Below are positions 29,802 through 38,713 of a DNA stretch of 64,000 nt, in pieces. The notes beneath the pieces were generated by a model that saw nothing but the letters and a program-made list of their open reading frames with translations, did not search any database and was not told the DNA's origin. The DNA is taken from contig NZ_JACHIV010000001.1 in NCBI RefSeq assembly GCF_014203325.1, forward strand, positions 1,799,501-1,863,500, in the 5' to 3' direction. The first letter of the stretch is position 1. Every line of letters begins with the position of its first letter. This DNA comes from Saccharopolyspora gloriosae. GTDB taxonomy: Bacteria; Actinomycetota; Actinomycetes; Mycobacteriales; Pseudonocardiaceae. A program made the translations under genes and the position numbers.

Positions 29802-31682
29802 TCAGCGGCGTGGGGCTTGGGATCGGGCCTGGGGCAGGTCCGGGTCCGGGTCCTCGGTGGGGAAGTGCATCGCCGACGGGTCGGCGGAGCCTCCTGGTCC
29901 GGCGGGCGGCGGTGGGCCGGAGCCGGGTGCGAAGCCGGGTGGCGGCGTCGCCGGTCCGGGGAACGACGGCGGGGGCTGCTGGGACTGCGGTTTGCCGCGC
30001 AGCACGTCGACGTGCTCCGAACCGGGGCGGGACATCACCCAGCTCGATCCGGTCAGCGCCTTCGCGTCCTGCTTGAGCGGCGCCAGCATCCGCGACACCT
30101 CGTCGTAGGTGCTCACGGTGCTCTGCGTGCACACCAGCGTCGCCAGCGACAGCGTCACCCGCACCCCACCGGCCTCCCGCTCCGGATCGAGCAGCAGTTC
30201 CGACAGCGGCACCAGATCGTCCAGGTCGGCCACCAGCAGGAAGTCGTCCCCGCCGACGTGCCCCACGGTCACCGAGGTCAGCGAGGTGGCCGCATCGGTC
30301 AGCACCCGCCCGATCGTGCGGATGAGGTCGTCGCCCGCGGAGAACCCGACGCTGTCGTTGACGGACTTGAAGCCGTCGATGTCCAGCCAGCTCACCGCGA
30401 ACACGTCACCGGCGGCGATGCGCCTGCCGACGTCCCTGGCGATGGCGTCGCTGCCGGGCAGCCGCGTCAGCGGGTTCAGCGCCGCGGCCTCCTCCACCTT
30501 CAGGTCCGCCATGCCGCGGATGAGGTGCCCGGCGCGCACCGCGCCCAAGCAGCGGCCGGCCTCGTCGACGACGATCGCGTCGTCGTACATCCGGTACTGG
30601 TCGGAGCGGGTGACCAGGCTCAACGCCTCCATGGCGGTGGTCGCGGTGGTGACCATCCGCGGTTCGTCCGCGAGCCGCGAGGCGGGCCGCTTCGCGTGCA
30701 GCGCGTGCCCGTACGGGCCGGTGACGGCGAGCAGGAACCGGTTGCGGTCGATGGTGAACTGCGGGCGGTTGTGCTCGTCGACCAGCACCACGCCGCTGAT
30801 CTCGGGGTGGTCGGCGAGGACGCCGCGCACCTTGTCCGCGGTCGCGTCGACCGACAGCAGGGTGGCGGGGGAGAGGAACTCGGTGACGCGCGGCCCGGCC
30901 GCGAGCGTGTTCACCGGCTGCCCGGACGGGTCGGTGACCTCGGCGGCCACTCCCGGAACGGTGATCGTCGTCGGTGGCCGGCGCGCGGCCGGGGCCAGCA
31001 GGTTGCCCTGCACCAGCCGCACCCCGGTGCGCCGCAGCGCCGAGAGCTGCCGGTCGTTCTCCACGCCTTCGGCGACGAGGTCCGCGTTCGCGGCCTCGCA
31101 CAGGTGCCGCACCGATTCGAGCACCGCGCGCCGCGGCGCCGAATCCGGCAGACCGCTGACCACGCCGCGGTCCAGCTTGACCATGCCGGGTTCCATGTCC
31201 GCGATCAGCGTCAGCGGCACGTCGCCGTCACCGACGCCGTCCACGGCGATCTGGAACCCGTCCGACTTGAGGGACTGCACGCCTTCGACCAGCTGGACGG
31301 GGTCCAGCCGCGCGAACGGCGGACCGATCTCCAAGGTCACTTCCTGCTCGCGGCGGCCCACTTCGCGCAACCGGTCCAGCACCAGTTGGAGCCGGGGCAG
31401 GTCGTGGGTGACGGTGCCGCCGAAGATGTTCAGGTGCAGGGGTAACAGCGTCTCGTGATCCGCGGCCGCGGTGATCGCGGCCCGAGCCAGTTCGATGTCG
31501 AGCTCGGTGAGCTTGCGGTGCCGTGCGGCCTCCCGGAACAGGTCATGGACGTCCCCACCGGTGGGCCGGGCGAGCGCTTCCACCGCGACGATGGCACCGG
31601 TCTTCACGTTGATCAGGGGCTGGAACGCGAAGCGCACTTCGTTGACCAGCGCGAGCACGGGGTCGATGCTGCCTGCACTCAT
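29802..31682 (-). CDS. EAL - CBS-like - GGDEF domain protein, catalytic motifs partly degenerate
   Basis: The 626-residue protein has an N-terminal EAL domain (EALAR 35-39, LHLNIFGG, AEGVEND, VQGNLL). A middle region with TLLSVDATADKVRGVLADHPEISGVVLVDEHNRP resembles CBS-type sensory domains. A GGDEF domain follows (LDIDGFKSVNDSVGFSAGDDLIR, signature GGDDF), then a proline-rich tail. The EAL metal motif usually reading DDFGTG is VDGVGDG here, losing one aspartate, so diesterase activity is doubtful. The cyclase signature is GGDDF, with glutamate replaced by aspartate. It may bind c-di-GMP or signal without turnover. ATG 31682 follows GGAG. Confidence 0.85.
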   Translation of the reverse strand: MSAGSIDPVLALVNEVRFAFQPLINVKTGAIVAVEALARPTGGDVHDLFREAARHRKLTELDIELARAAITAAADHETLLPLHLNIFGGTVTHDLPRLQLVLDRLREVGRREQEVTLEIGPPFARLDPVQLVEGVQSLKSDGFQIAVDGVGDGDVPLTLIADMEPGMVKLDRGVVSGLPDSAPRRAVLESVRHLCEAANADLVAEGVENDRQLSALRRTGVRLVQGNLLAPAARRPPTTITVPGVAAEVTDPSGQPVNTLAAGPRVTEFLSPATLLSVDATADKVRGVLADHPEISGVVLVDEHNRPQFTIDRNRFLLAVTGPYGHALHAKRPASRLADEPRMVTTATTAMEALSLVTRSDQYRMYDDAIVVDEAGRCLGAVRAGHLIRGMADLKVEEAAALNPLTRLPGSDAIARDVGRRIAAGDVFAVSWLDIDGFKSVNDSVGFSAGDDLIRTIGRVLTDAATSLTSVTVGHVGGDDFLLVADLDDLVPLSELLLDPEREAGGVRVTLSLATLVCTQSTVSTYDEVSRMLAPLKQDAKALTGSSWVMSRPGSEHVDVLRGKPQSQQPPPSFPGPATPPPGFAPGSGPPPPAGPGGSADPSAMHFPTEDPDPDLPQARSQAPRR

Positions 31683-31864
31683 GGCTCTCCATCGAGCGGG
31701 TTCACGACCTGTTCACCGACATCTCAGCTGCTCCTCGCCTGGGGACGACGGGCATTGCCGACCGCCAACCTAGCGCGCCCACCGGGGCCGGAGCACACAA
31801 CTCGCCCACCCGTTGTGGGAACTCACACAACGTCCTGACGTGCTGCTCGTCCGCGTCCGGCGGG

Positions 31865-33067
31865 TCAGAGGCCGCCGAAGCCGTGCTGCGCCTCGCCGCC
31901 ACCGGGACCGAAACCGCCCGCGACCAGCCTCCGCCGGACGGGCCAAGGGGCTCGGCGGAACAGCGCCGTCATCACCGCCGCCGTCCGGGCGGGGTCGTGA
32001 TCGGCCGCGAGGAACGCGGCCTGGTCGGCCTCCGGGAGGGAGAAGAACACCTCGAAGAAGTCCGGCACCAGCGACGGCGGGAACGTGAGCAGCGCGCGCA
32101 GCGCACGCCTGCGCAGGGCGTGCGTCGCCATCGCGCGCGGCGGCCACAAGATCGACCAGGCGGCCTTCGCGGCCTTGGCCGGGCCGGAGGTCAGCCCCGC
32201 GCTCAGCGCTCCCGCCACCCAAGGGGCCTGCCGCAGCGCGGACGCCACGCTGAAACCGCTGGCCGGGTGCACCAGCCCGCCAGAGGCGCCGAACGGCACC
32301 ACCCGGCCGGGCAGCGGGATCGGGTCGTCCACCGGGAACCGCACCCGCTCCTCGGCGGCGTCGTCGGGCACGGTGATACCGGCCGCGGCGAGCCGCCCGT
32401 GCAACCGCCTGCGCAGCAGCGTCAGCGGCATCGCGGGCCGCCGGGCCAGCGAGGTCTCCTCCAGCAGCACCTGCCCGGAACCGAACCGGACGCAGTACAG
32501 GAACGTCGGCCAGCCGCCGCGGGTGTCGGGCGCGGAACGCCAGTCCATGAACACCCCGGACCCCTCCGGGCACAGCGGTTGCGCCGCCGCCGAATCCAGC
32601 ACGACGCCCACCGCGGACTGCTGCGCCGCAGTCCGGGACGGGCGGCCCCCGGAGAGCACCCGCGCGGCACCGGTGGCGTCGATGACGGTGGCCGCCGCGA
32701 GCCTCCGGCCGTCCTTGAGGTGCACCGTCGAACCGGTGGGACCGTGCTCGGCGCCCACGACGCGGCCGGTGACGTCCTGCACGTCGGGGCGCCACAGGTG
32801 CTTCCACAGCGCGGAGTTGTCCAGCACCGCGTACGGCCTGGCCAGCTCGTGCGGGGAGGTACCGAAGGTGCGCATGCTGGCCGTCACGGACCCCAGCGCC
32901 GAGTGCGGCACCGCCGCGGGCAGCTCGTCGAGCCACGAGCCGTAGGTGTGCGGCCAGCCCCGGCGCGGCGCCGGATCCACCACGGTCGTGGCCAGTCCGG
33001 TGTCGGCGCACGCCGCCGCCACCGCCCGGCCCGCGGGCCCCGCCCCCACGATGAGCACGTCCACCAC
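31865..33067 (-). CDS. Lycopene-cyclase-family FAD protein
   Basis: The 400-residue protein has an N-terminal dinucleotide fold, DVLIVGAGPAGRAVAAACADTG. The pattern VIDATGAAR, PTFLYCVRFGSGQVLLEETSLA and PFGASGGLVHPASGFSVASAL is that of CrtL/CrtY lycopene cyclases, which cyclise lycopene ends. No other carotenoid gene is in the window, so the substrate is open. The start is GTG 33067 or 33064. It is divergent from dgt with a gap of about 60 bases. Confidence 0.8.
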   Translation of the reverse strand: MVDVLIVGAGPAGRAVAAACADTGLATTVVDPAPRRGWPHTYGSWLDELPAAVPHSALGSVTASMRTFGTSPHELARPYAVLDNSALWKHLWRPDVQDVTGRVVGAEHGPTGSTVHLKDGRRLAAATVIDATGAARVLSGGRPSRTAAQQSAVGVVLDSAAAQPLCPEGSGVFMDWRSAPDTRGGWPTFLYCVRFGSGQVLLEETSLARRPAMPLTLLRRRLHGRLAAAGITVPDDAAEERVRFPVDDPIPLPGRVVPFGASGGLVHPASGFSVASALRQAPWVAGALSAGLTSGPAKAAKAAWSILWPPRAMATHALRRRALRALLTFPPSLVPDFFEVFFSLPEADQAAFLAADHDPARTAAVMTALFRRAPWPVRRRLVAGGFGPGGGEAQHGFGGL

Positions 33068-33123
33068 GCGAGCATCAGATCACGGCGGGTGCGGGTGCCG
33101 CCGCACGGCCGGGCGGCGCTAAC

Positions 33124-34707
33124 GTGCCGGACATGCGAACCGATCCGCCGGTCGAGCGAACCTCCCGCCGCAGCGACCCCCTCCGCAACGGTCGCCCGGC
33201 GTCGGATCTGGCGACGAGCCCGTTCCGGGCGGATCGGGACCGGGTGTCGAGCTCGGCGTTCTTCGCGCGCCTCGGCGGCGTGACGCAGGTCGTGAGCCCC
33301 AGCGGCTCCGGAATGCTGCTGCACAACCGGCTCACGCACAGCTTGAAGGTGGCGCAGGTGGCGCGGGCCATCGGCGAGCGGCTGCGCGCGGAACCCGACG
33401 CGGCGGCCGCGATGGACGAGCTCGGCGGGTGCGACCTGGACGTCGTGGAGGCCGCCGGGCTGGCTCACGACCTCGGGCATCCGCCGTTCGGGCACCTCGG
33501 CGAGACCGTGCTGGACCGGATCGCGCGCGTCGACTACGGCTTGCGGGACGGCTTCGAGGGCAACGCCCAGTCGTTCCGCATCGTCAGCTCGATCGACGTG
33601 CGCGGCGACCCCGGCGGATCCGGCGACGGGCTCGACCTCACCGCGGCGGTGCGCGCGGCGCTGCTGAAGTACCCCTGGACGCGGCTGCACCGCCCGTCCC
33701 CGCACCCGCGCGACCTGCGGGTGCCGCCGCGCGGGGCGTCGGAGCCGGACGAGGCGCCGGGCACCGGGTCGGCGAAGTTCTCCTGCTACGTCACCGAGCT
33801 CGACGACATGCGCGACTGCCGTTCGGCGTTCCGCGGCCTGGTGGAGAGCTGGCAGCAGACCGTCGAGGCGTCCGTGATGGACACCGCCGACGACATCGCC
33901 TACGCCATCCACGACCTGGAGGACTTCCACCGGGTCGGCATCCTGCAGCACACCACCGTGTCGAACGAGCTCGTCGAGTGGCTCGCCCACCAGGTGCAGC
34001 TGGCCGCGCTGGGCGACGCCGAGCTCGCACGCACCGAGCACCTGGCGGGCCGGTCGCTGGAGCGGCTGCGGCGCAGGCTGCACGCGAAGGACTCCTGGAT
34101 CGCCTCCGACGAGGCCTTCACCCAGGCGGTGCGGAAGGTCCTCGACGAGCTGGTGACGAAGCTGCTGCGAGCTCCGTTCGACCGCTCGAAGCAGGCCGAG
34201 CAGGCGGTGGCGGTGTTCTCCGGCGAGTGGACCCGCAGGCTGGTCGAAGGGGTGCGCGTCGAGCGGCGGCCGACGGTGCGCTCGGGTCACGTGTCGCTGG
34301 GGCCCGAGCAGTGGCACGAGGTGCAGGTGCTGAAGTTCGTGCACCGCCGCTTCGTGCTGCAGCGGCCGGACCTGGCGCTGCATCAGCGCGGCCAGGACCG
34401 CCTGCTGACGAAGCTGGTCACGGCGCTGGACTCGTGGCTGATCGACCGCAGCGAGGCGGCGCGGCTGCCGCACCGCCTCCGCGACCTGTTCGACCGGGCG
34501 CGCGAAGAGTTCGGCAGGCTGCGCTCGACGGATCCCGTCGCGCTCGCGCCCGACGGCGACGAGATCAGCGGTGAAGACCTGGAGCGCCGCGCCCGCGGCC
34601 GGGCGGTGATCGACTTCGTCGCCTCGCTCACCGACGACCAGGCCGCCTCCTTGCTGGAAGCCCTTTCCGGCCGGACCACGCGGCTGTTCTCGGAGATCTC
34701 GATCTGA
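33124..34707 (+). CDS. dgt: Deoxyguanosinetriphosphate triphosphohydrolase (dGTPase)
   Basis: It removes triphosphate from dGTP, controlling nucleotide pools. The 527-residue protein has the HD-domain metal residues in NRLTHSLKVAQVARAI, AGLAHDLGHPPFGHLGE and MDTADDIAYAIHDLED. The substrate segment GNAQSFRIV is present. GTG 33124 opens the frame; ATG 33133 is an alternative, and neither has a strong ribosome site, so it may be translated as a nearly leaderless mRNA. Confidence 0.93.
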   Translation: MPDMRTDPPVERTSRRSDPLRNGRPASDLATSPFRADRDRVSSSAFFARLGGVTQVVSPSGSGMLLHNRLTHSLKVAQVARAIGERLRAEPDAAAAMDELGGCDLDVVEAAGLAHDLGHPPFGHLGETVLDRIARVDYGLRDGFEGNAQSFRIVSSIDVRGDPGGSGDGLDLTAAVRAALLKYPWTRLHRPSPHPRDLRVPPRGASEPDEAPGTGSAKFSCYVTELDDMRDCRSAFRGLVESWQQTVEASVMDTADDIAYAIHDLEDFHRVGILQHTTVSNELVEWLAHQVQLAALGDAELARTEHLAGRSLERLRRRLHAKDSWIASDEAFTQAVRKVLDELVTKLLRAPFDRSKQAEQAVAVFSGEWTRRLVEGVRVERRPTVRSGHVSLGPEQWHEVQVLKFVHRRFVLQRPDLALHQRGQDRLLTKLVTALDSWLIDRSEAARLPHRLRDLFDRAREEFGRLRSTDPVALAPDGDEISGEDLERRARGRAVIDFVASLTDDQAASLLEALSGRTTRLFSEISI

Positions 34708-34714
34708 GGTCCGG

Positions 34715-36016
34715 TCACGTCCGGGCGGGGGCGGGATCGTCGGTGAGGCCCTTGCGGAACGTCTCGGCCAGCAGGTAGCTGGAGCCGAACGAGATCAGGC
34801 ACAGCACCACCACGTACCCGGCGATGGCCATCGACGACCCGGTCCAGCCGTAGAGGGCGGTGCAGATCATCGGTGCCAGCCCGCCGCCGAGGATCGCCGC
34901 GAGCTGGTAGGCCAGCGAAGCCCCGCTGTAGCGGAAGCGGGTGCTGAACAGTTCGGAGAAGTACGCCGACTGCGGCCCGTACACCGCGGTCCGGCACACC
35001 TGCACGACGATCCCGCCGAGCAGGAACAGCATGATCGAACCGCTGTCGACCAGCAGGAAGTACGGCACCGCGAACACCGCCAGCCCGGCCATGCCCGCCA
35101 TCGACATGCCGCGGCGCCCGATGCGGTCCGACAGCAGGCCGAACGCCAGCATCAGCGGGATGTCGACGAAGCTCAGCAGTGCGTTCGCGTTCAGGATCGA
35201 GGTCCGCTCGTAGCCGAGGGTGGTCGTCGTGTAGGCGACGATCCAGGTGGTGCCCACGTAGAAGGTCGCGTTCGTGGCGAGGAAGGACCCGGCGGCCAGC
35301 GCCACGACGCGCGGGTGTTCGCGCAACACGTCGAGCACCGGGGTGCGGGTGTGCTGCTGCCGCTGCGCGGCCCGCTGGAACACGGGGCTCTCGCTGATCC
35401 GCAGCCGGATGACGAACCCGACGATGATGAGCAGCGCACTGCACAGGAACGGCACCCGCCAGCCCCAGGCGAGGAATTCGGCCTCGGTCAGGCCCGCCGA
35501 CAGCGCGGAGAACGTGAGGTTGCCCAGCAGCAACCCGGCGGGCACGCCGATCTGCGGCCAGCTGCCGTAGAAGCCGCGCCGGTGCTCCGGGGCGTGTTCC
35601 ACGGCCATCAGCGCCGCGCCGCCCCATTCGCCGCCGACGCCGATCCCTTGGGCGAACCGCAGCACCGTGAGCAGCAGCGGAGCGGCCACGCCGATCGTGC
35701 CGTAGGTCGGCAGCACGCCCATCAGGACGGTCGCCAGCCCCATCAGCAGCAGGGAGGCGACCAGTACGGGTTTGCGGCCGTGGCGATCACCGAGGTGCGC
35801 GAACAGGACGCCGCCCAGCGGCCGGGCGATGAACCCGACCGCGAACGTCGCGAAGGAGGCCACGGTGCCCGCGACCGGTTCGAACTCGGGGAAGAACAAC
35901 CGGTTGAACACGAGCGCGGCGGCGGTTCCGTAGATGAAGAAATCGAACCACTCGATGGTCGTGCCGATCAGGCCGGCCGCAGCGACCCGGCGGGCGCTGG
36001 AGGGAGGAGGAGCCAT
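34715..36016 (-). CDS. MFS transporter, metabolite:H+ symporter (MHS/ShiA-ProP-like)
   Basis: The 433-residue protein has 12 hydrophobic segments. The start GLIGTTIEWFDFFIYGTAAALVF and the loop LGDRHGRKPVLVASLLLMG mark the MHS family, which imports osmolytes, shikimate or carboxylates with protons; the substrate is unknown. ATG 36016 follows AAGGGCG. The in-frame extension to 36226 is non-coding. It converges on dgt with a 7-base gap and diverges from the acVLRF1 gene. Confidence 0.9.
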   Translation of the reverse strand: MAPPPSSARRVAAAGLIGTTIEWFDFFIYGTAAALVFNRLFFPEFEPVAGTVASFATFAVGFIARPLGGVLFAHLGDRHGRKPVLVASLLLMGLATVLMGVLPTYGTIGVAAPLLLTVLRFAQGIGVGGEWGGAALMAVEHAPEHRRGFYGSWPQIGVPAGLLLGNLTFSALSAGLTEAEFLAWGWRVPFLCSALLIIVGFVIRLRISESPVFQRAAQRQQHTRTPVLDVLREHPRVVALAAGSFLATNATFYVGTTWIVAYTTTTLGYERTSILNANALLSFVDIPLMLAFGLLSDRIGRRGMSMAGMAGLAVFAVPYFLLVDSGSIMLFLLGGIVVQVCRTAVYGPQSAYFSELFSTRFRYSGASLAYQLAAILGGGLAPMICTALYGWTGSSMAIAGYVVVLCLISFGSSYLLAETFRKGLTDDPAPART

Positions 36017-36177
36017 CGCGACGCGCCCTTCGGGTGGTGTGTCCCAGATAACTAACGCTGTAAGTCCGAGCACGTTAATGAGGCGGCGACCGCCGGGGCA
36101 AGGGTGCGAACGGAAAAAATCCGGCACTGCGCCGAATGCCCGCCGCCGCGAGCGCACCCGCGTGCTGGGATGGGGGC
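36017..36177. promoter_or_regulatory. Divergent promoter region, MHS transporter / acVLRF1
   Basis: This AT-rich 160-base gap has GATAACTAACGCTGTAAGTC and an inverted pair TAACG (36053-36057) and CGTTA (36073-36077). It may hold promoters for both genes; exact boxes are not certain. Confidence 0.35.
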
Positions 36178-36846
36178 ATGCGAGGCAGGGAACTGGCCGG
36201 CGGTGGACGCGCGGTCCCGGTGCCACCGGAGCGGCTGGCGGGCTGGTTCGAGCGGTTCGGCACCCGCCACGGCGGCATCGCGCGCACCGAACTCGCCGCG
36301 CGCCGCGTGGCGGTCACCGCCACCGACGGCGCCACCGCGGTCGTGGAGGTGCCGTTCGAGCAGCTGCCCGGCCCGCACGGTGAGCACCCCGGTCTCGCGG
36401 TCGGCCCGCTGGTCGAGCACGTGCGCGTGCCGCGCCGGATCGGACTGGTGCTGGTGCGCCTCGGCGCGCACAGCGTCGGCATCGCCCGCGCGGGCACCGT
36501 CGAGGTCTCCTCCACCGACCGGCACCTCGTGCACGGCCGGAACAAGGCGGGCGGGCAGTCCCAGCAGCGGTTCGCCCGGCGCCGCGAAGGCCAGGCGCGG
36601 CGCTCGCTGGAATCCGCCGCCGCCGACGTCGCGCGCGTGCTGCTGCCCGAACGCGACCGGCTCGACGCCGTGGTGCTCGGCGGCGACCGCCGGGCGCTGG
36701 AGGCGTTGCGCGCCGAACCGAAGCTGCGCGACCTGCTGGCCGGTGCCGAACCCCGCGTGCTCGACGTGCCCGAGCCCCGCCGATCGATCCTCGACGACGC
36801 CGCCGAACGCGCGATCGCCGTCGAGGTCCGCATCCACGAAGCGTGA
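36178..36846 (+). CDS. acVLRF1 family peptidyl-tRNA hydrolase (Vms1-like release factor)
   Basis: The 222-residue protein carries the catalytic loop GRNKAGGQSQQRFARRREGQA with GGQ at residues 125-127, as in eukaryotic Vms1 and bacterial VLRF1 proteins. Those release nascent chains from peptidyl-tRNA on stalled or split ribosomes. An N-terminal alpha/beta domain precedes it and a C-terminal helical part (DAVVLGGDRRALEALRAE) follows. ATG 36178 has GGGATGGGGG upstream. Its neighbour, the ABC-F gene, also acts on ribosomes. Confidence 0.82.
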   Translation: MRGRELAGGGRAVPVPPERLAGWFERFGTRHGGIARTELAARRVAVTATDGATAVVEVPFEQLPGPHGEHPGLAVGPLVEHVRVPRRIGLVLVRLGAHSVGIARAGTVEVSSTDRHLVHGRNKAGGQSQQRFARRREGQARRSLESAAADVARVLLPERDRLDAVVLGGDRRALEALRAEPKLRDLLAGAEPRVLDVPEPRRSILDDAAERAIAVEVRIHEA

Positions 36847-36908
36847 CGACCGGTCGCTCGTGGCGGAGTGCACGCCGGTGACGAGGGACCGACCGCTACA
36901 CTGGGGAC

Positions 36909-36989
36909 GTGGTGAGCAAGCGCGCAACGAAGAAGTGCGCGGCGAAACTCCGCCTGCGAGGGCCGCGCACAACCGTCTCCGCTGATTAG
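36909..36989 (+). CDS. Leader peptide ORF upstream of the ABC-F gene
   Basis: A 26-codon frame opens at GTG 36909 (second GTG at 36912) and reads VSKRATKKCAAKLRLRGPRT and on to TVSAD. The box TACACT at 36897-36902 places a likely transcription start at the GTG itself, so the message may be leaderless. Inside it, GTGCGCGGC (36935-36943) pairs exactly with GCCGCGCAC (36962-36970), and its stop lies in the loop of CCGCT-GATT-AGCGG. This is the layout of a ribosome-controlled attenuator. Confidence 0.55.
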   Translation: MVSKRATKKCAAKLRLRGPRTTVSAD

Positions 36990-37003
36990 CGGCGACGTTC
37001 TCG

Positions 37004-37046
37004 GCCCATCCGATTCCGGCCGTCACCGGCCAGCGGTGGGCTTTTT
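37004..37046 (+). terminator. Attenuator-like intrinsic terminator before the ABC-F gene
   Basis: GCCCA (37004-37008) pairs with TGGGC (37037-37041), with an inner stem GGCCG/CGGCC (37018-37031), followed at once by TTTTT. It lies 15 bases behind the leader ORF and 38 bases before the ABC-F start codon, so it must be read through for the ABC-F gene to be expressed from this promoter. Confidence 0.65.
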
Positions 37047-37084
37047 CGTGAACTCGCTCGACCACTACGTCTTCGGAGCCTTCC

Positions 37085-38713
37085 TTGATCTCTGCCACGG
37101 GCCTTGAACTGCGCGCGGGTTCGCGCATCCTGCTCTCCGGCGCCACGCTGCGCGTGCAGCCCGGTGACCGCGTCGGCCTCGTCGGCCGCAACGGCGCGGG
37201 CAAGACGACGACGCTGCGCGTGCTCGCCGGGGAAGGCGAGCCCTACGCCGGTGAGCTCATCCGCCGCGGCGAACTCGGCTACCTGCCGCAGGACCCGCGC
37301 GAAGGGGACCTGTCGGTCTCCGCGAAGGAGCGGGTGCTCTCCGCCCGCGGCCTCGACAAGCTGCTGCGCGACATGGAGAAGGCGCAGACCGAGATGGCCG
37401 AGCTGGCCGACGACCGCCAGCGGGACAAGGCCATCAACCGCTACGGCAAGCTGGAGGAGCGGTTCTCCGCTCGCGGCGGCTACGCGGCCGAGAGCGAAGC
37501 GGGCCGGATCTGCTCCAACCTCGGGCTGGCCGATCGAATCCTCGAACAGCCGCTGCAGACGCTCTCCGGTGGTCAGCGCAGGCGCGTCGAGCTCGCCCGC
37601 ATCCTGTTCGCCGCCTCCGAAGCGGGCCCCGGCGGCAGGTCGGCGACGACGCTGCTGCTCGACGAGCCGACGAACCACCTCGACGCCGACTCCATCAACT
37701 GGCTGCGCGAGTTCCTGCGCTCCCACGACGGCGGGCTCGTGGTCATCAGCCACGACGTGGAACTGCTGGCCGACGTGGTGAACAAGGTCTGGTTCCTGGA
37801 CGCGGTCCGGGGCGAGGCCGACGTCTACAACATGGACTGGAAGCGCTACCAGGAAGCGCGGGCCTCCGACGAGAAGCGCCGCCGCCGGGAACGCGCCAAC
37901 GCGGAGAAGAAGGCCTCCGTGCTCATGGCGCAGGCCGACAAGATGCGCGCCAAGGCCACCAAGGCCGTCGCCGCGCAGAACATGGCCCGCCGCGCGGAGA
38001 AGCTCGTCAACGACCTGGAGGACGAGCAGGTCGACGACAAGGTCGCGAAGATCCGCTTCCCCGACCCCGCGCCTTGCGGGCGGACCCCGCTGACCGCGAG
38101 CGGGCTGTCGAAGTCCTACGGCTCGCTGGAGATCTTCAGCGGCGTCGACCTGGCGATCGACCGGGGCGCCAAGGTCGTGGTGCTCGGCCTCAACGGCGCG
38201 GGCAAGACGACACTGCTGCGGCTGCTCGGCGGCATGGAAGAAGCCGACGCGGGCGCCATGGTCCCCGGTCACGGCCTGCGCGTGGGCTACTACGCGCAGG
38301 AGCACGAGACCCTCGACCACGACGCCAGCGTGTGGTCGAACATCCGCAGCGCCGCCCCCGACACCCCCGAGCAGCAGCTGCGCACCCTGCTCGGCACCTT
38401 CCTGTTCCGAGGTGAGCAGCTCGACCAGCCCGCCGGCACGCTCTCCGGCGGCGAGAAGACCCGGCTGGCGCTCGCGGGCCTGGTTTCCAGCGCGGCGAAC
38501 GTGCTGCTGCTGGACGAACCGACGAACAACCTCGACCCCGCCAGCCGCGAACAGGTCCTCGATGCGCTGCGCAGTTTCAGCGGAGCGGTCGTCCTCGTCA
38601 CGCACGATCCCGGTGCCGTGGAGGCGTTGGAGCCGGAACGGGTGATCCTGTTGCCCGACGGGACCGAGGACCACTGGTCGGCTGATTACTTGGAGCTAGT
38701 GCAACTCGCCTGA
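37085..38713 (+). CDS. ABC-F family ATPase (ribosome protection/translation factor type)
   Basis: The 542-residue protein has two ABC domains without membrane segments. The first has GRNGAGKTTT, LSGGQRRRVELARI and LLLDEPTNHLD; the second has GLNGAGKTTL, LSGGEKTRLALAGL and LLLDEPTNNLD. A charged helical linker (about residues 245-325, rich in Lys/Arg/Glu) joins them. ABC-F proteins bind the ribosomal E site and relieve stalling or displace antibiotics. TTG 37085 follows CGGAG. It matches Rv1473 in gene order. The upstream attenuator suggests induction by ribosome stalling. Confidence 0.9.
   Translation: MISATGLELRAGSRILLSGATLRVQPGDRVGLVGRNGAGKTTTLRVLAGEGEPYAGELIRRGELGYLPQDPREGDLSVSAKERVLSARGLDKLLRDMEKAQTEMAELADDRQRDKAINRYGKLEERFSARGGYAAESEAGRICSNLGLADRILEQPLQTLSGGQRRRVELARILFAASEAGPGGRSATTLLLDEPTNHLDADSINWLREFLRSHDGGLVVISHDVELLADVVNKVWFLDAVRGEADVYNMDWKRYQEARASDEKRRRRERANAEKKASVLMAQADKMRAKATKAVAAQNMARRAEKLVNDLEDEQVDDKVAKIRFPDPAPCGRTPLTASGLSKSYGSLEIFSGVDLAIDRGAKVVVLGLNGAGKTTLLRLLGGMEEADAGAMVPGHGLRVGYYAQEHETLDHDASVWSNIRSAAPDTPEQQLRTLLGTFLFRGEQLDQPAGTLSGGEKTRLALAGLVSSAANVLLLDEPTNNLDPASREQVLDALRSFSGAVVLVTHDPGAVEALEPERVILLPDGTEDHWSADYLELVQLA

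Noticed and set aside
36841-36908. WhiB7-type promoter upstream of the ABC-F leader
   Set aside because: The AT-rich block expected before the -35 box is absent.
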